NCBI RefSeq assembly: GCF_014696435.1
Contig: NZ_JACJQG010000039.1
Location: 1 to 64,000, forward strand
Direction of reading: 5' to 3'
DNA: 64,000 nt
Source of the DNA: Calothrix anomala FACHB-343
GTDB lineage: Bacteria; Cyanobacteriota; Cyanobacteriia; Cyanobacteriales; Nostocaceae
In this document: positions 56,501-64,000 of the stretch, in pieces
Layout of the letters: every line of letters starts with the position of its first letter
How positions within the stretch are numbered: the first letter of the stretch is position 1
The notes under the pieces: generated by a model
What the model was told of the DNA's origin: nothing
The model's database searches: none
The model's input: the letters and a program-made list of their open reading frames with translations, nothing else
Position numbers and translations under genes: made by a program

Positions 56501-59500
56501 ACAGGTCAGAAATAGTTTGAGATTGATTATTAATGGTGGCATCTGTAGCTACCTGTTGGATGTTAATATCACCCACAGCTTCAGCACTCAATCTACCAGA
56601 TGAGGCAACTTGGATGCGTAAGGGGTTGGTTGTTGTGCTATTAATTGCTCCCTCAGATTTGAGAACCAAGTCACCAAAGCTAGTAATTGCCGCAGTAGCA
56701 TCTGTATTCAGGTCAGTAATTGCCCCAGCTACTTGTAAACTGACATCGCCGCCAGATTTAACATGATTGATTTGCAATGTCCCAGTAGCTTCAACAGCAA
56801 CACCCTTACCAGCATCAATGGTAACTGCATCAGTAGCTTGTAGGTTGACATCATCTCGGAGTTGGACTGTTAAATGAGTGACGTTAAATCTATCTTCTAC
56901 CAATTGACCAGTGAGCAAGGTCTTATTCTGGTTGCGGAAGTTACTTTCAAAGCGATTTTGGCTGGTATTTTGAACAAAGTTTTCGATTAATTCAAAAGTA
57001 TTGTCAACTTGCCAATCAGGATTATTAGCATAGTTCACCGCTGATGGTTTCAGATTGACTTTACTAGAGCCGACATAGCGGTAAATAGTATTACCATCTC
57101 GAACCAAGGTGACGTTAGGAATTACTTCAACAACCGTTGTATAGCTACTATCAAAACGATTTTCATTGGCGTTTTGGCTGAAGGTAATATCTTGCCAATT
57201 ACTATCGTTGGCGTAATCTCTTCCCAAGAGATTAACACCTGTAGTAGTTGCACCTACATAGCGGTAAATAAAATTCCTATCTCTAACAACTGTGGTGTTA
57301 GGAATTACTTGTAAAGCTGTCCCGTTATCGTTAGTGGCGTGGCTTGTAGTTACCTTTTGCCACAAACTAGGTGTTTCATAGCTTTGATTAGCTAAATCTA
57401 AAGTCGCTGTAGAACCAATATATTTATAGAGTCCGTAGTCTTGATCAGCGTACTGTACTAAAACAGTTTTGCCATTACTAATTTGAACAGATTGGGGAGA
57501 AGTGCGTGTACTTTGGGTAATAAAGTCAGGTGTCAGTTTCTTCCATAAATTATTGTTGCTGAAGTTGCCTTGAGATATATCTACACCTGTGGCGTTGCTA
57601 CCAATGTATTCATAAATTTGGTAGGTAACACCAGCTACATCTTCAGCAGTAGCGATGGAAAGTAATTGTTTCTGGCTATCTACTAACTGTGCATAACCTT
57701 GGGTTAAATCGATGGTTACAGCACTAGAAATTTGTCCCAATTGACCATTATTACCACCAGCTACCAGCGTTACTTTATCAGCAATGATATTTGCTGTTTC
57801 TGCTGCTGAGGAATTTTGTGTAAATCCTAAGAAGTCTGTATCAGGATAGAGGAATTGGCGTAAACCTGGGGACATTAAATATTGGTAATTAGGACTGCTG
57901 GCTACTGTAGTGGTGGAGAATAGTTCATAAATTCCATCCAGAATTGAACCATTCACTGTTTCTAGCCGCACATCACCATTTACAGATTCAATTGCTGCGT
58001 CTCCATCCCAAGATGTAGCTTCTACCAACTTCAAGTCGCCAGTTGTTTCGGTGATGTAAATGTTATCATCGGCTTTCGCAGCTAAACCACCAGAATTAGC
58101 ATTACTATCAACTCGAATTGTTTGCGATGCACTACCAATAGCACCATCTTCAGCAATTAGCTCAACTTTATTTCCCTTAATTAGAGAAGTGTTATCTTTA
58201 GCTGTAATTCCGTCGGCGGCGTTAATAGTGACATTACCGTTAGTGGAAGTAATGTTACCAACAACCAAACTATTACTATTGTTATCTTCCGAAACTACCG
58301 TTAATTCAATATCTCCGTCGGCGGTAATATTAATTGGTGTTTGAGTTCCGCCTTGAATCTGTGCTTTGAAATCACCGCTAACTTTGATATTAGTGACAGC
58401 ACCGAAAATTGCATTATTGTTGGCACTAGTAATTGAACCGTTGTCGGATTCTAGCTCAACTGTGCCGTTATCAGGTGATTCAATATTACCCTGTAAATAA
58501 ATATCACCTTCAGACTCAATGGATATATTTGGTGTATTTGTTCCTTGAATGAAGTCAATATCAATTGGGTTATCAGCTTTGAGTTTATGGGTGTAAAAGT
58601 CTTTTAGTCCGGTAGTAGTTGTGGTTTTGGTGTGATAGGTTTTCTTCCTTAACCAACCACCGCCGGTTGTCCAATTTTCAACTACTCTAGTGTAGTTGAT
58701 AAAATTGCTATCAAATTTATTTTCTGCTCGGTCGGTAATGCTGGTGGTGCTAGTAGTGCCAGTATCTTGCCATTTATTAGTATCCGCAAAGTTTTGATAC
58801 AAGATGACGCTGGCATTATCACCTTTGTAGCGATATATCTTGTTACTAGCAATATCTCTAATCTGTGTGGTGTCTTTAACTAAGTTGACAGTATCGACAA
58901 AATTGCTGTCAAATTTATTGTTGGCTTGATTTGTAATACTGGTGGTGCTAGTAGTACCAGTATCTTCCCATTTAGTGATATCTGCAAAATCTGTGTACAA
59001 GGGTATATCTGCATTATCACCTTTGTAGCGATATATCTTGTTAGTGGCAATATCTCTGACCAGTGAGATGTCTTTAATTAAGTCTACGGTGTTATCAGTT
59101 TTTTGTTCGTAACTGATAGTGTAAAGGATATCTGAGTCAAACTTGTTGTTTGCTGGATCTGTAATGCTGGTGATGCTAGTAGTGTTAGTATCTTGCCATT
59201 TAGTAGTATCAGCAAAGTTTTGGGTAGACAGTAATACGTTGCTGGCATTATCGCCTATGTAGCGGTATATCTTGTTATTAGCAATATTCCTCACTTGGGA
59301 GGTATCTTTAATTAAGTTGACCAGGTTGTTGCTGGTTAGAGATTCTGACTCAAGTAAGGGTTGATCGTCACGGAAAGTGGTTTCTGTTGTATCTGGTGGA
59401 ATGCCATCAGCCGATAATTCATCCCAATCAAAACCAAGGAGGTTAAAGCTATTTTGCTCGTATTTGTTGATGACAACTCTGGTTTTCTCTTGTCCTTCTG

Positions 59501-62500
59501 TCCAGGTATATTGTAATCCTGGTGTGGGTTGATACTTAATATCACTACTAAAGGTATGGGAAATTGCCGAACCTACAGGGGTATAGTTAATGGTGGAAAT
59601 ATTACCGTTAGCGGCGGGAACTAATGTTCCTGTGTAGGTTGTTTCTTGAATGTTATTACCATTGACTTTGTACTCTACTTTTTTCGGGTTAGCTTTATTG
59701 TAGGTGTCAACGATCGTAATTGTTCCTTCTCTATTGGTAGAGTTATCTATGCGATTGACAATGAGTTTGTAATTACTTTGGTTATTAATGTCTACATTGG
59801 CATAACCATTAGCAACTTTCAGTTTACCGTTACCTGTGCTGAAAATTTGTCCTGCTAAAGTAATTTTGCCACCTTGAGGAACGATATCTTCAATAACGAT
59901 CGCGTTTTCTGCGGCGTCAAAGTAACCATTTACAGGTACATTCTCTGTTCCGAAGCTAATACCTGCTAGCACATTGCCATCATCATCAACAAAGCTTTGG
60001 GTGTTTGTACCAGGGTTAAAGTTAGCAGCGATATTCAGTGTCACGGTGCTGACACCACTTTGAATTAAGCCGTTAACGTTGAGGTAGCGTGCGGTAACGG
60101 AAATTGCGCCTTGAGCTAAAATTGATGATTTATTGCGGTTGATGGCTGTATTCAGGTTTTGTCCGCCAACATTGGCTGTATCGCTGTAAGTTTCGGAATC
60201 TGCATTGCCACCAGTGTTAAATACTGCGCTTCTTGCACCATCATAATCAATGTACTGGCGGGGATCTTGATTAGTGTGGAACCAGTCTTCGCTGTTGAGG
60301 TTAAAGTCTCTAGCTGCCTGAATGGTGACGTTTTCGGCTCTAATTTCCCCGGAAACGTTAATACTGCCTTCTTTGTTATTAATGTACAAATCACCAGCTT
60401 CATTGACTACATCGCCGATGATGTACATATCTTGATCGATGGATGGTAAAACGATTGTGCCTGTATCGTAAGCACTATCAGCAAAGGAATCTTGAATAAT
60501 GCTGATAATTTTGCGTTCTACGATATATTTATTTGTCCCCTCGACAAAGGTACTAGCATCTGTAGTGCTAACTTCCCAATTATTATCTGTGTCGTAACTA
60601 ATTTCTGAGAGAGCTAATTTTGTGGTTTCAGTTCCCTTATAGCGATAGACTGTATCACCATATTTCACCTCTGTAACATTGGGTGTAACACTAACGCTTT
60701 CACCACCCGCCAGCACGTTGTTAACATAAACATTTCCTGGTTGCAGAACGGTGTACTTACCATCAACTACGGTGACTCGTTTGTTATCGCGGATAATGGT
60801 GTCATTAACGTTAATAGCAAAGGGTGACTGGTTGAGGATGTCAATTTCTGCGCCTGCTTTGGCTTTGAGTGTGCTACCGACTAAGCTAGTGAAATTACTA
60901 GCTGTCATGCTGTCGGCTTCGATAAAGATACCACCGGGAGCAGCGTAAATATTTGGCAGGTTAACAGAGATAATATCTAATTCCTTCTTGACAGCCTTGA
61001 CAGTTTGCCCATTCACCTGAATTGTCTCAAACAGACCTAATTCTTGGAGTGTGGCTTCTACTTCTGCTAACTGTACTTGATAACGAGCGATCGCTTCCGC
61101 ATTACCTGCATGATTGTCTATCCAAGCCAGGATTTTCTCTCTTTGCTCTAATAACAGATTGCCAGCATTAGCATAGGACAAGCTGATTTTATCTAGGTCT
61201 TTGGGTTTGATCGCGTAGAATTTATCTTTGAGTTGATCTTTTAAGGTAATCGTGACATCACTGCGATAAACTGCTAGTTCTGCTTCCTGTTCTGCGGTGA
61301 GAGTTGTACCCAAATTCGTCCATCTGGCAGTATTAGAAAAGTCTTCATCTTGGAGAACAATGTCATCGGCTGCCCCTGTCGTTGGGAGTTTATATTGATA
61401 GTAATGACCGACGGTACCACCTTTATTGGCATTGGCGATCGCTTGTACAACCGTACCTGTGGAAATGCTAAAGACAATTTTATCCAAATCTAACCGGCTG
61501 TACTCATAAGCCGCATCTTCTGGTAATCCTAGAGCGATTTTCTCAGCTTCAGTTAGTAGTGTTCCCAGTTTAGAATCAGGTAATTGTTCTACTAAAGTGC
61601 CACTACTATTTCTCAAATCCAAAGGCTTAATGTGGACTAATGCCTTGTTATTAATTCCGGCTTCAATGCTAGTAGTCGTATCAATGTTGACTTGACTGAT
61701 GCTATTATCACTTGCCTTAATAGTCGGTCTGGAAGCATCAGGAGTAAGTGGGAAACCGTAGGGAGGAATCGCTAAATTCACCACCAATCCATCAGTTCTG
61801 GCTCTTTGACCAGAACCCGCACCAACACCTTTTTTAGCAACTAGGTTAACATCTTCCAAGGCGAGAAGTTGAGTTGTGCCTGTAATATCTACCTTGTTAG
61901 TTTCGTTAATGGTTGCATTTAAGACTGGAATACTAATACCAAAGCCAAGACTTGCGGTGGTAATTTCGGCATTAGCGAAACTGTCTATGAGGTTGGAAAC
62001 TGCAAAGCTATCGCGTCCCGCATAGAGACGGATATCACTAGCTTTAATTATTGAATCATCAACTTTGATTTGATTGCTAGCATTAGTAGTGGTTTTGGCA
62101 TCTCCAGCATTAACGGCTGCGGAAACCAAAGGTAAGCCCACCCCTAAGATAAACAGATTCGCACTAGGATTCAGGCTGGAATCGGTACGAGAGGTGAGGT
62201 AAACATCCCCAGTTTTATTTTCTAAAGTCGCTCCATCTAAATTCACCCCAGCTTTAGTATTAGCATCTATTCTCGATAAACCCACACCCATTGCATATAC
62301 ACCAGCACTTTCCACTATGACTAAATCATAGGCGGTAACTTCATTCAGGGTTTCAATTCGCAGCGTACCTGGATTAGCATTTGTACCATTAACGGTAATA
62401 TTAGTGCTGTTGCCAATATTGACTAAAGCCTCAAAGGGATTAGTGGATGTACCGATATCTGTGCCACTTTCTAGAACTGTCAGCACTCCTCCACCAGCCG

Positions 62501-64000
62501 AGCCTGATTTCAAGTTGGCTGAATTGACTAGTCCGATGGGGCCGAGTTGTTGGTTTTGAGGATTAACAAATTTATCTTTGTTCAGTCGGTTGATAGCGTT
62601 GATGATGACGGTATCAGCAGTGACGCTACTGTTAGTACCAATATCGACATTGGCTTTAGAAGTAATGTCATTATCTACACCTGCACCATTACCAACTCCC
62701 ACACCATAGCTAAAGCTGTCGGCGGCGGAATCAACATCTTGGGTATGTTTGGAGAGAATGGAGAGGTTTTGAACTGTGATTTGGGTATTGTCGCCAATTT
62801 GACCAATGGTGGCATAATCACTGTTGAGGGTAGATTTTGCTCCTCCGGCTGCTACTAAACCTGCACCGGCGGCGACGCTTTCGGCTAACAAGTCATCGGT
62901 GCTGGTGGCGGTAATTTTCAAGTTTTTGGCTGTTACTTGTGTACCGTCTCCCAGAATTGCTTCTAATTCGTTGACATCATTTCCTTTACCCAAGTTGACG
63001 TGGGAAACCATCGCCGTTACAGCTAATCCACCCGCTGCACCGCCATTTGCAGAACTTCTGGCGCGGTTGTTGGCTGTAGACTTGATTTCCACATCACCAG
63101 TTGATGCCAGTTTTGTACCTTCAACAAAGGCTTTGACTGCTGTTTGAATATTGGCTTCGGATTCGTTTCCGGCTATACCGACAGTTGCAGCAGAAACACC
63201 TGCGGTTAAGGTTTTATCAATGTTGGCAACTGAATCTGCGTGGACTGTGGTGTTAACTGAGTTGATGATGGTTGTCAGTGGTGTAGCTGGGTTTGTTGGT
63301 TGCCAAGCTGTAGCATTATCATTATCAACCCAGGCTTGAATTGTGCTGTTAATTTTGTTTTCAACTATAGCTACGCCTAAAGCAGCACTGATCAGGGATA
63401 CGGCAACGGTAATGACAGTAGCATCACTGGAAAGGAAAGCGTCTTCGCTAGCTAGAACATTAACATTTCCCTTGGTGGCATTGACAGTCACAGGGCCAGT
63501 AATGTAGGCATCAACATCATTATTGATTGTGTTGTATAAGCCCACACCACCACCACTGAAGGCAAAGCCACTTAAACTGGTGTCTACAGCAATCGAAGCG
63601 GTGACTGCGGTAACATTGCTAACACGAGCATTAGCAACATCGGCGGAGATTAGGACGTTACCTGTGGTAGCTTGGATAGTTTTCGCAGTACTACTCTTAA
63701 CGTAAGCTTGGACGTTATTTTCAATTTTGTTGACTACATTAGATGCAGCAACAGATATAGCTCCTCCCCCACCAATGACAGCCGCGATCGCAGCTCCTAC
63801 TGTATGGGCTTTAGTAACTTGACTATCAGATGTAGCTTTAACTTCTAAATCAACTCCAGCAGTAGCTTGAGTATTTTCTAAGTAAGCATGGACATTGCTA
63901 GCCATTTTACTGGTTGATTCTGCACCCGCACCGGCAACAGCTAAACCAACTACACCTACAGATATAGCTACCGATCCAGCAAAGGAGACTGTTTCAATCG
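50526..64000 (-). CDS. Giant RTX/beta-helix surface or secreted protein (5' end outside window)
   Basis: One uninterrupted minus-strand frame of about 4490 residues runs off the window edge; codons remain open through 64000, so the Met at 63905 is internal. Residues up to about 1450 (63.9-59.5 kb) are short Gly/Ala/Val/Asn-rich repeats of beta-helix type, alternating strands with NNDVDAYITGPVTVNATKGN. A tyrosine module (IYRYKGDNA ... W) recurs about nine times. Another beta-helix stretch (TTGDLKLVEA, GDVRLETVNGSILDG) covers 58-55.5 kb. The last 1100 residues (about 54-50.9 kb) contain many RTX nonapeptides such as GGAGNDSITG and GGSGDDNINGQGG, which bind Ca2+ on the cell surface. It is probably a type I secreted adhesin or S-layer-like protein. 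No secretion genes of its own are visible here. Confidence 0.88.
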   Translation of the reverse strand, partial: IETVSFAGSVAISVGVVGLAVAGAGAESTSKMASNVHAYLENTQATAGVDLEVKATSDSQVTKAHTVGAAIAAVIGGGGAISVAASNVVNKIENNVQAYVKSSTAKTIQATTGNVLISADVANARVSNVTAVTASIAVDTSLSGFAFSGGGVGLYNTINNDVDAYITGPVTVNATKGNVNVLASEDAFLSSDATVITVAVSLISAALGVAIVENKINSTIQAWVDNDNATAWQPTNPATPLTTIINSVNTTVHADSVANIDKTLTAGVSAATVGIAGNESEANIQTAVKAFVEGTKLASTGDVEIKSTANNRARSSANGGAAGGLAVTAMVSHVNLGKGNDVNELEAILGDGTQVTAKNLKITATSTDDLLAESVAAGAGLVAAGGAKSTLNSDYATIGQIGDNTQITVQNLSILSKHTQDVDSAADSFSYGVGVGNGAGVDNDITSKANVDIGTNSSVTADTVIINAINRLNKDKFVNPQNQQLGPIGLVNSANLKSGSAGGGVLTVLESGTDIGTSTNPFEALVNIGNSTNITVNGTNANPGTLRIETLNEVTAYDLVIVESAGVYAMGVGLSRIDANTKAGVNLDGATLENKTGDVYLTSRTDSSLNPSANLFILGVGLPLVSAAVNAGDAKTTTNASNQIKVDDSIIKASDIRLYAGRDSFAVSNLIDSFANAEITTASLGFGISIPVLNATINETNKVDITGTTQLLALEDVNLVAKKGVGAGSGQRARTDGLVVNLAIPPYGFPLTPDASRPTIKASDNSISQVNIDTTTSIEAGINNKALVHIKPLDLRNSSGTLVEQLPDSKLGTLLTEAEKIALGLPEDAAYEYSRLDLDKIVFSISTGTVVQAIANANKGGTVGHYYQYKLPTTGAADDIVLQDEDFSNTARWTNLGTTLTAEQEAELAVYRSDVTITLKDQLKDKFYAIKPKDLDKISLSYANAGNLLLEQREKILAWIDNHAGNAEAIARYQVQLAEVEATLQELGLFETIQVNGQTVKAVKKELDIISVNLPNIYAAPGGIFIEADSMTASNFTSLVGSTLKAKAGAEIDILNQSPFAINVNDTIIRDNKRVTVVDGKYTVLQPGNVYVNNVLAGGESVSVTPNVTEVKYGDTVYRYKGTETTKLALSEISYDTDNNWEVSTTDASTFVEGTNKYIVERKIISIIQDSFADSAYDTGTIVLPSIDQDMYIIGDVVNEAGDLYINNKEGSINVSGEIRAENVTIQAARDFNLNSEDWFHTNQDPRQYIDYDGARSAVFNTGGNADSETYSDTANVGGQNLNTAINRNKSSILAQGAISVTARYLNVNGLIQSGVSTVTLNIAANFNPGTNTQSFVDDDGNVLAGISFGTENVPVNGYFDAAENAIVIEDIVPQGGKITLAGQIFSTGNGKLKVANGYANVDINNQSNYKLIVNRIDNSTNREGTITIVDTYNKANPKKVEYKVNGNNIQETTYTGTLVPAANGNISTINYTPVGSAISHTFSSDIKYQPTPGLQYTWTEGQEKTRVVINKYEQNSFNLLGFDWDELSADGIPPDTTETTFRDDQPLLESESLTSNNLVNLIKDTSQVRNIANNKIYRYIGDNASNVLLSTQNFADTTKWQDTNTTSITSITDPANNKFDSDILYTISYEQKTDNTVDLIKDISLVRDIATNKIYRYKGDNADIPLYTDFADITKWEDTGTTSTTSITNQANNKFDSNFVDTVNLVKDTTQIRDIASNKIYRYKGDNASVILYQNFADTNKWQDTGTTSTTSITDRAENKFDSNFINYTRVVENWTTGGGWLRKKTYHTKTTTTTGLKDFYTHKLKADNPIDIDFIQGTNTPNISIESEGDIYLQGNIESPDNGTVELESDNGSITSANNNAIFGAVTNIKVSGDFKAQIQGGTQTPINITADGDIELTVVSEDNNSNSLVVGNITSTNGNVTINAADGITAKDNTSLIKGNKVELIAEDGAIGSASQTIRVDSNANSGGLAAKADDNIYITETTGDLKLVEATSWDGDAAIESVNGDVRLETVNGSILDGIYELFSTTTVASSPNYQYLMSPGLRQFLYPDTDFLGFTQNSSAAETANIIADKVTLVAGGNNGQLGQISSAVTIDLTQGYAQLVDSQKQLLSIATAEDVAGVTYQIYEYIGSNATGVDISQGNFSNNNLWKKLTPDFITQSTRTSPQSVQISNGKTVLVQYADQDYGLYKYIGSTATLDLANQSYETPSLWQKVTTSHATNDNGTALQVIPNTTVVRDRNFIYRYVGATTTGVNLLGRDYANDSNWQDITFSQNANENRFDSSYTTVVEVIPNVTLVRDGNTIYRYVGSSKVNLKPSAVNYANNPDWQVDNTFELIENFVQNTSQNRFESNFRNQNKTLLTGQLVEDRFNVTHLTVQLRDDVNLQATDAVTIDAGKGVAVEATGTLQINHVKSGGDVSLQVAGAITDLNTDATAAITSFGDLVLKSEGAINSTTTNPLRIQVASSGRLSAEAVGDINIQQVATDATINNQSQTISDLYVSRVTAGGSVSIQVAEGDMTVGKVSAGNSVDLRAQSDIFDAFNDTNATVVNIFTGNVTAPATGNVYLQAGGDIGTSGNFLDVEIKAGNFSASVGNDVFLHSVASLNVADIVSTAGDVNLDVDGDVKIDPITATSGTVTINADGSIIDALDDDNSEINAVSIKLTAGGAIASAANPFDIDSSNATPGTVTATANGGVYLIETDGDLRVDSIKSQTADVTLLAKNGSILDANGDAVNIEGVNINLTATAGSIGEVTNDLEIDSAKPTDGKLKATATNNIYITEIVSGLNINSVDAAQGDVRLTVKETAATGEDLLLDGTAQVTAANGSVILRVGDNITTDANSLISAQQNITILGDYSNADTVGTTVSLNGQIIAANVLIQGEANADSITLRLQELVGNTSVLGGNGNDQIIVDRLPSLDKTRRDQSSRNNLTLDGQAGSDNYTVNITGSDTDYIINVFDTGADTLEDKLTVFGTSVADNFLLRAAEDRVNGVAFVAALHGNPFVDVERINYTLKLEKLNVNTQDGDDTVTLDDNWAETTISGGSGNDNFQVGQIFKSQRDAAAGVAAKDVFETVQTTRGYLSNGVSFTTTLDGDAGNDTFTVYRNKAVLNLNGGDNDDLFVIRAFAEEGSSDNNVTAGQGVDNIQYVVNAPVNLNGGDGNDTLKVIGTEFADKFVVTANAISGAGRTVNYTNIETVIIDGAEGDDEFYVLSTNTGVVTKLFGGLGSDRFSLGGDAPTVAAGTNSLPAQEGSHKVDGIQGQLIIDGYGGEGSTSLAEPVLLPNETNLLASTGKVIAYSAANNTMTVATADVLSLLNDLIGKTLEISRGNGLRRFWRIIGVTQNSDQTVLTLQNPSLPDPSWGTPDANTEYAINNLSPNFFVNEDETLDVVTAFNDGSTANTSGNLTANTLTGLGMGATGVTYNNFEVVEVLLGQGNDQLTVAKTADGAMTAIHGGGGDDTITVSDRGGLDSRGKDAPLAIFGDTTQDGSRYTDTANQVNPGFAYSFSNPGNDIINASVSTKNVSIYGGAGNDSITGSQAGDQIAGGSGDDNINGQGGADHIYGDAGFNLDTATRELTVPNVNSSVNTSRDALTVGNDSIDGGSGDNIILGDYGIITQTTGTSRILNTGNVIQVETANSASGGNDTIATGTGEDIVLGGNGNDTVNAGDGNNIVIGDSGKVTIPAGNVHRIETTDSNLGGGDTITTGSGEDIVLGGFASDNITTGTGNDIVLGDNGYVSYVETDNDPADIDRIKTTNVKDGGNDTINSGAGNDFVFGGVGNDQINAGDDNDLIFGDNGVVEGDVNANFLPLSTLTKPFTFTSIDTANTDAAGNSLGGNDSILAGAGKDIAIAGQGNDTVSGEAGDDDIIGGHNVAGGNDGNDILDGGTGNDAIAGDNASILRRGDALSPRIRTLNGQVIYDANGTAQVNGSSQINPTGVEERTITLFDHSDTPVANTFGNDSIAGGAQHDVIFGQLGDDTIQGDGAVSLNTTTASVEDFAGVGTDGDDYIEGNGGKDLIFGNLGQDDIVGGSSNLFSLTAPTQRPDDADTIFGGAGTDIARNDLGDQSANGHARDADYILGDNGNILRLVGNNGQFLTFSYDFYGSLKLIPRAIQLLDYTQGGATSDRGTADVLHGESGDDVIHGMTGNDVIFGEGQDDDIYGGTGSDRIYGGAGEDGILGDDGKIFTSRNGLTETLYGINTINAQTNISISGQFTGAWVYITGRLHKTVDLAAETLGGNDTIYGGLGDDFLHGGAGDDGISGAEAQAAFYNSNPVTNTNTLGYDPVTRKLAAYDANNPVAKIANFFLNFDAVDAAGNKINDGKDNIFGDWGNDWLVSGTQNDRLFGGLGDDVINADDNLDTNGGLNDQPDAPAFADRDFAFGGGGLDVLIANTGGDRLFDWNGEYNSYWVPFKNFGNPTVVRSPSPAIQQFLLALGKSSGADQTLTEPNGELGLTTSGENGSPRDPQNIKFNGQQDTQGAPEDDRATGLPLT
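58680..59345 (-). repeat. Three tandem coding repeats of about 66 residues in the giant protein
   Basis: Three consecutive units of roughly 195-230 bp share KIYRYxGDNA, a W(Q/E)DT segment, TSITxxANNKFDS and a V(D/N)L(I/V)KD linker. DNA identity between units is high, implying recent duplication. Related single units occur at about 60.5-60.7, 61.3-61.45 and 56.9-57.7 kb. Confidence 0.8.

Noticed and set aside
52040-63705. Many 60-200 residue frames on the opposite strand or other frames within the giant gene
   Set aside because: They are low-complexity shadows of the repetitive RTX/beta-helix coding sequence and have no recognisable domains.

Overview
The window looks like a chromosome segment of a filamentous, probably heterocyst-forming cyanobacterium (Nostoc/Calothrix/Tolypothrix type). 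The grounds are: frequent GCGATCGC (HIP1) octamers; many tandem heptanucleotide repeats (TTGACGG/CAGTCAA/CAGTCAC families); small palindromic inserts and MITE-like elements of the kind known from Nostocales; an SLH-domain porin; a PEP-CTERM protein; and Nif11-type peptide leaders. The species cannot be fixed from sequence alone.

Region 1 (1-16.5 kb) is a decaying sulfur/organic-acid acquisition region with two intact islands. A class II aldolase, an LLM flavin monooxygenase, an HbpS-like gene, a formylglycine-generating enzyme, an arylsulfatase, a PstB ATPase, a tyrosine recombinase and an IS1634-type transposase are all remnants, broken by MITEs, small repeat insertions or deletions that fuse neighbouring genes. 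Intact genes are an SfnG-like monooxygenase, a TauE-type exporter, groES-groEL, a flavoprotein/ferredoxin pair, a HAD phosphatase and a BASS transporter.

Region 2 (16.5-33 kb) opens with an SLH porin and then holds a phosphonate uptake and C-P lyase locus: phnC, phnD, phnE, a four-helix-bundle gene and phnF on the minus strand, then phnG, phnH, a GNAT acetyltransferase, phnI, a first phnM, a PhnZ-like HD-domain gene, phnJ, phnK, phnL and a second phnM. No phnN or phnP was seen. Almost every junction carries a heptamer repeat array, and one array is translated inside phnI. The locus ends in a truncated acyl-CoA ligase and a WD40 fragment. A PhnD-like lipoprotein overlapping a histidine kinase follows (34-36.7 kb) and may form a sensor.

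Region 3 (37.4-50 kb) is a peptide natural-product island. Three Nif11-leader precursors whose cores carry Tyr-Gly sites, a SPASM radical SAM enzyme and a small accessory protein match the splicease (PlpX/PlpY) systems that excise tyramine to leave alpha-keto-beta-amino acids. A second, different set follows: five intact 50-54 aa genes plus one decayed copy, arranged as repeated pairs of two unlike double-glycine peptides, suggesting a multiplied two-peptide bacteriocin. A minus-strand parvulin isomerase, HlyD adaptor, C39-peptidase ABC exporter with an N-terminal cNMP-like domain, and HTH protein can supply maturation, export and control.

Region 4 (50.5 kb to the window end) is the 3' part of one giant minus-strand gene (at least about 4490 residues): a repeat-rich surface or secreted protein with beta-helix-like repeats, an unusual repeated IYRYxG...W module and a long C-terminal RTX calcium-binding region. 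Its 5' end lies beyond the window.
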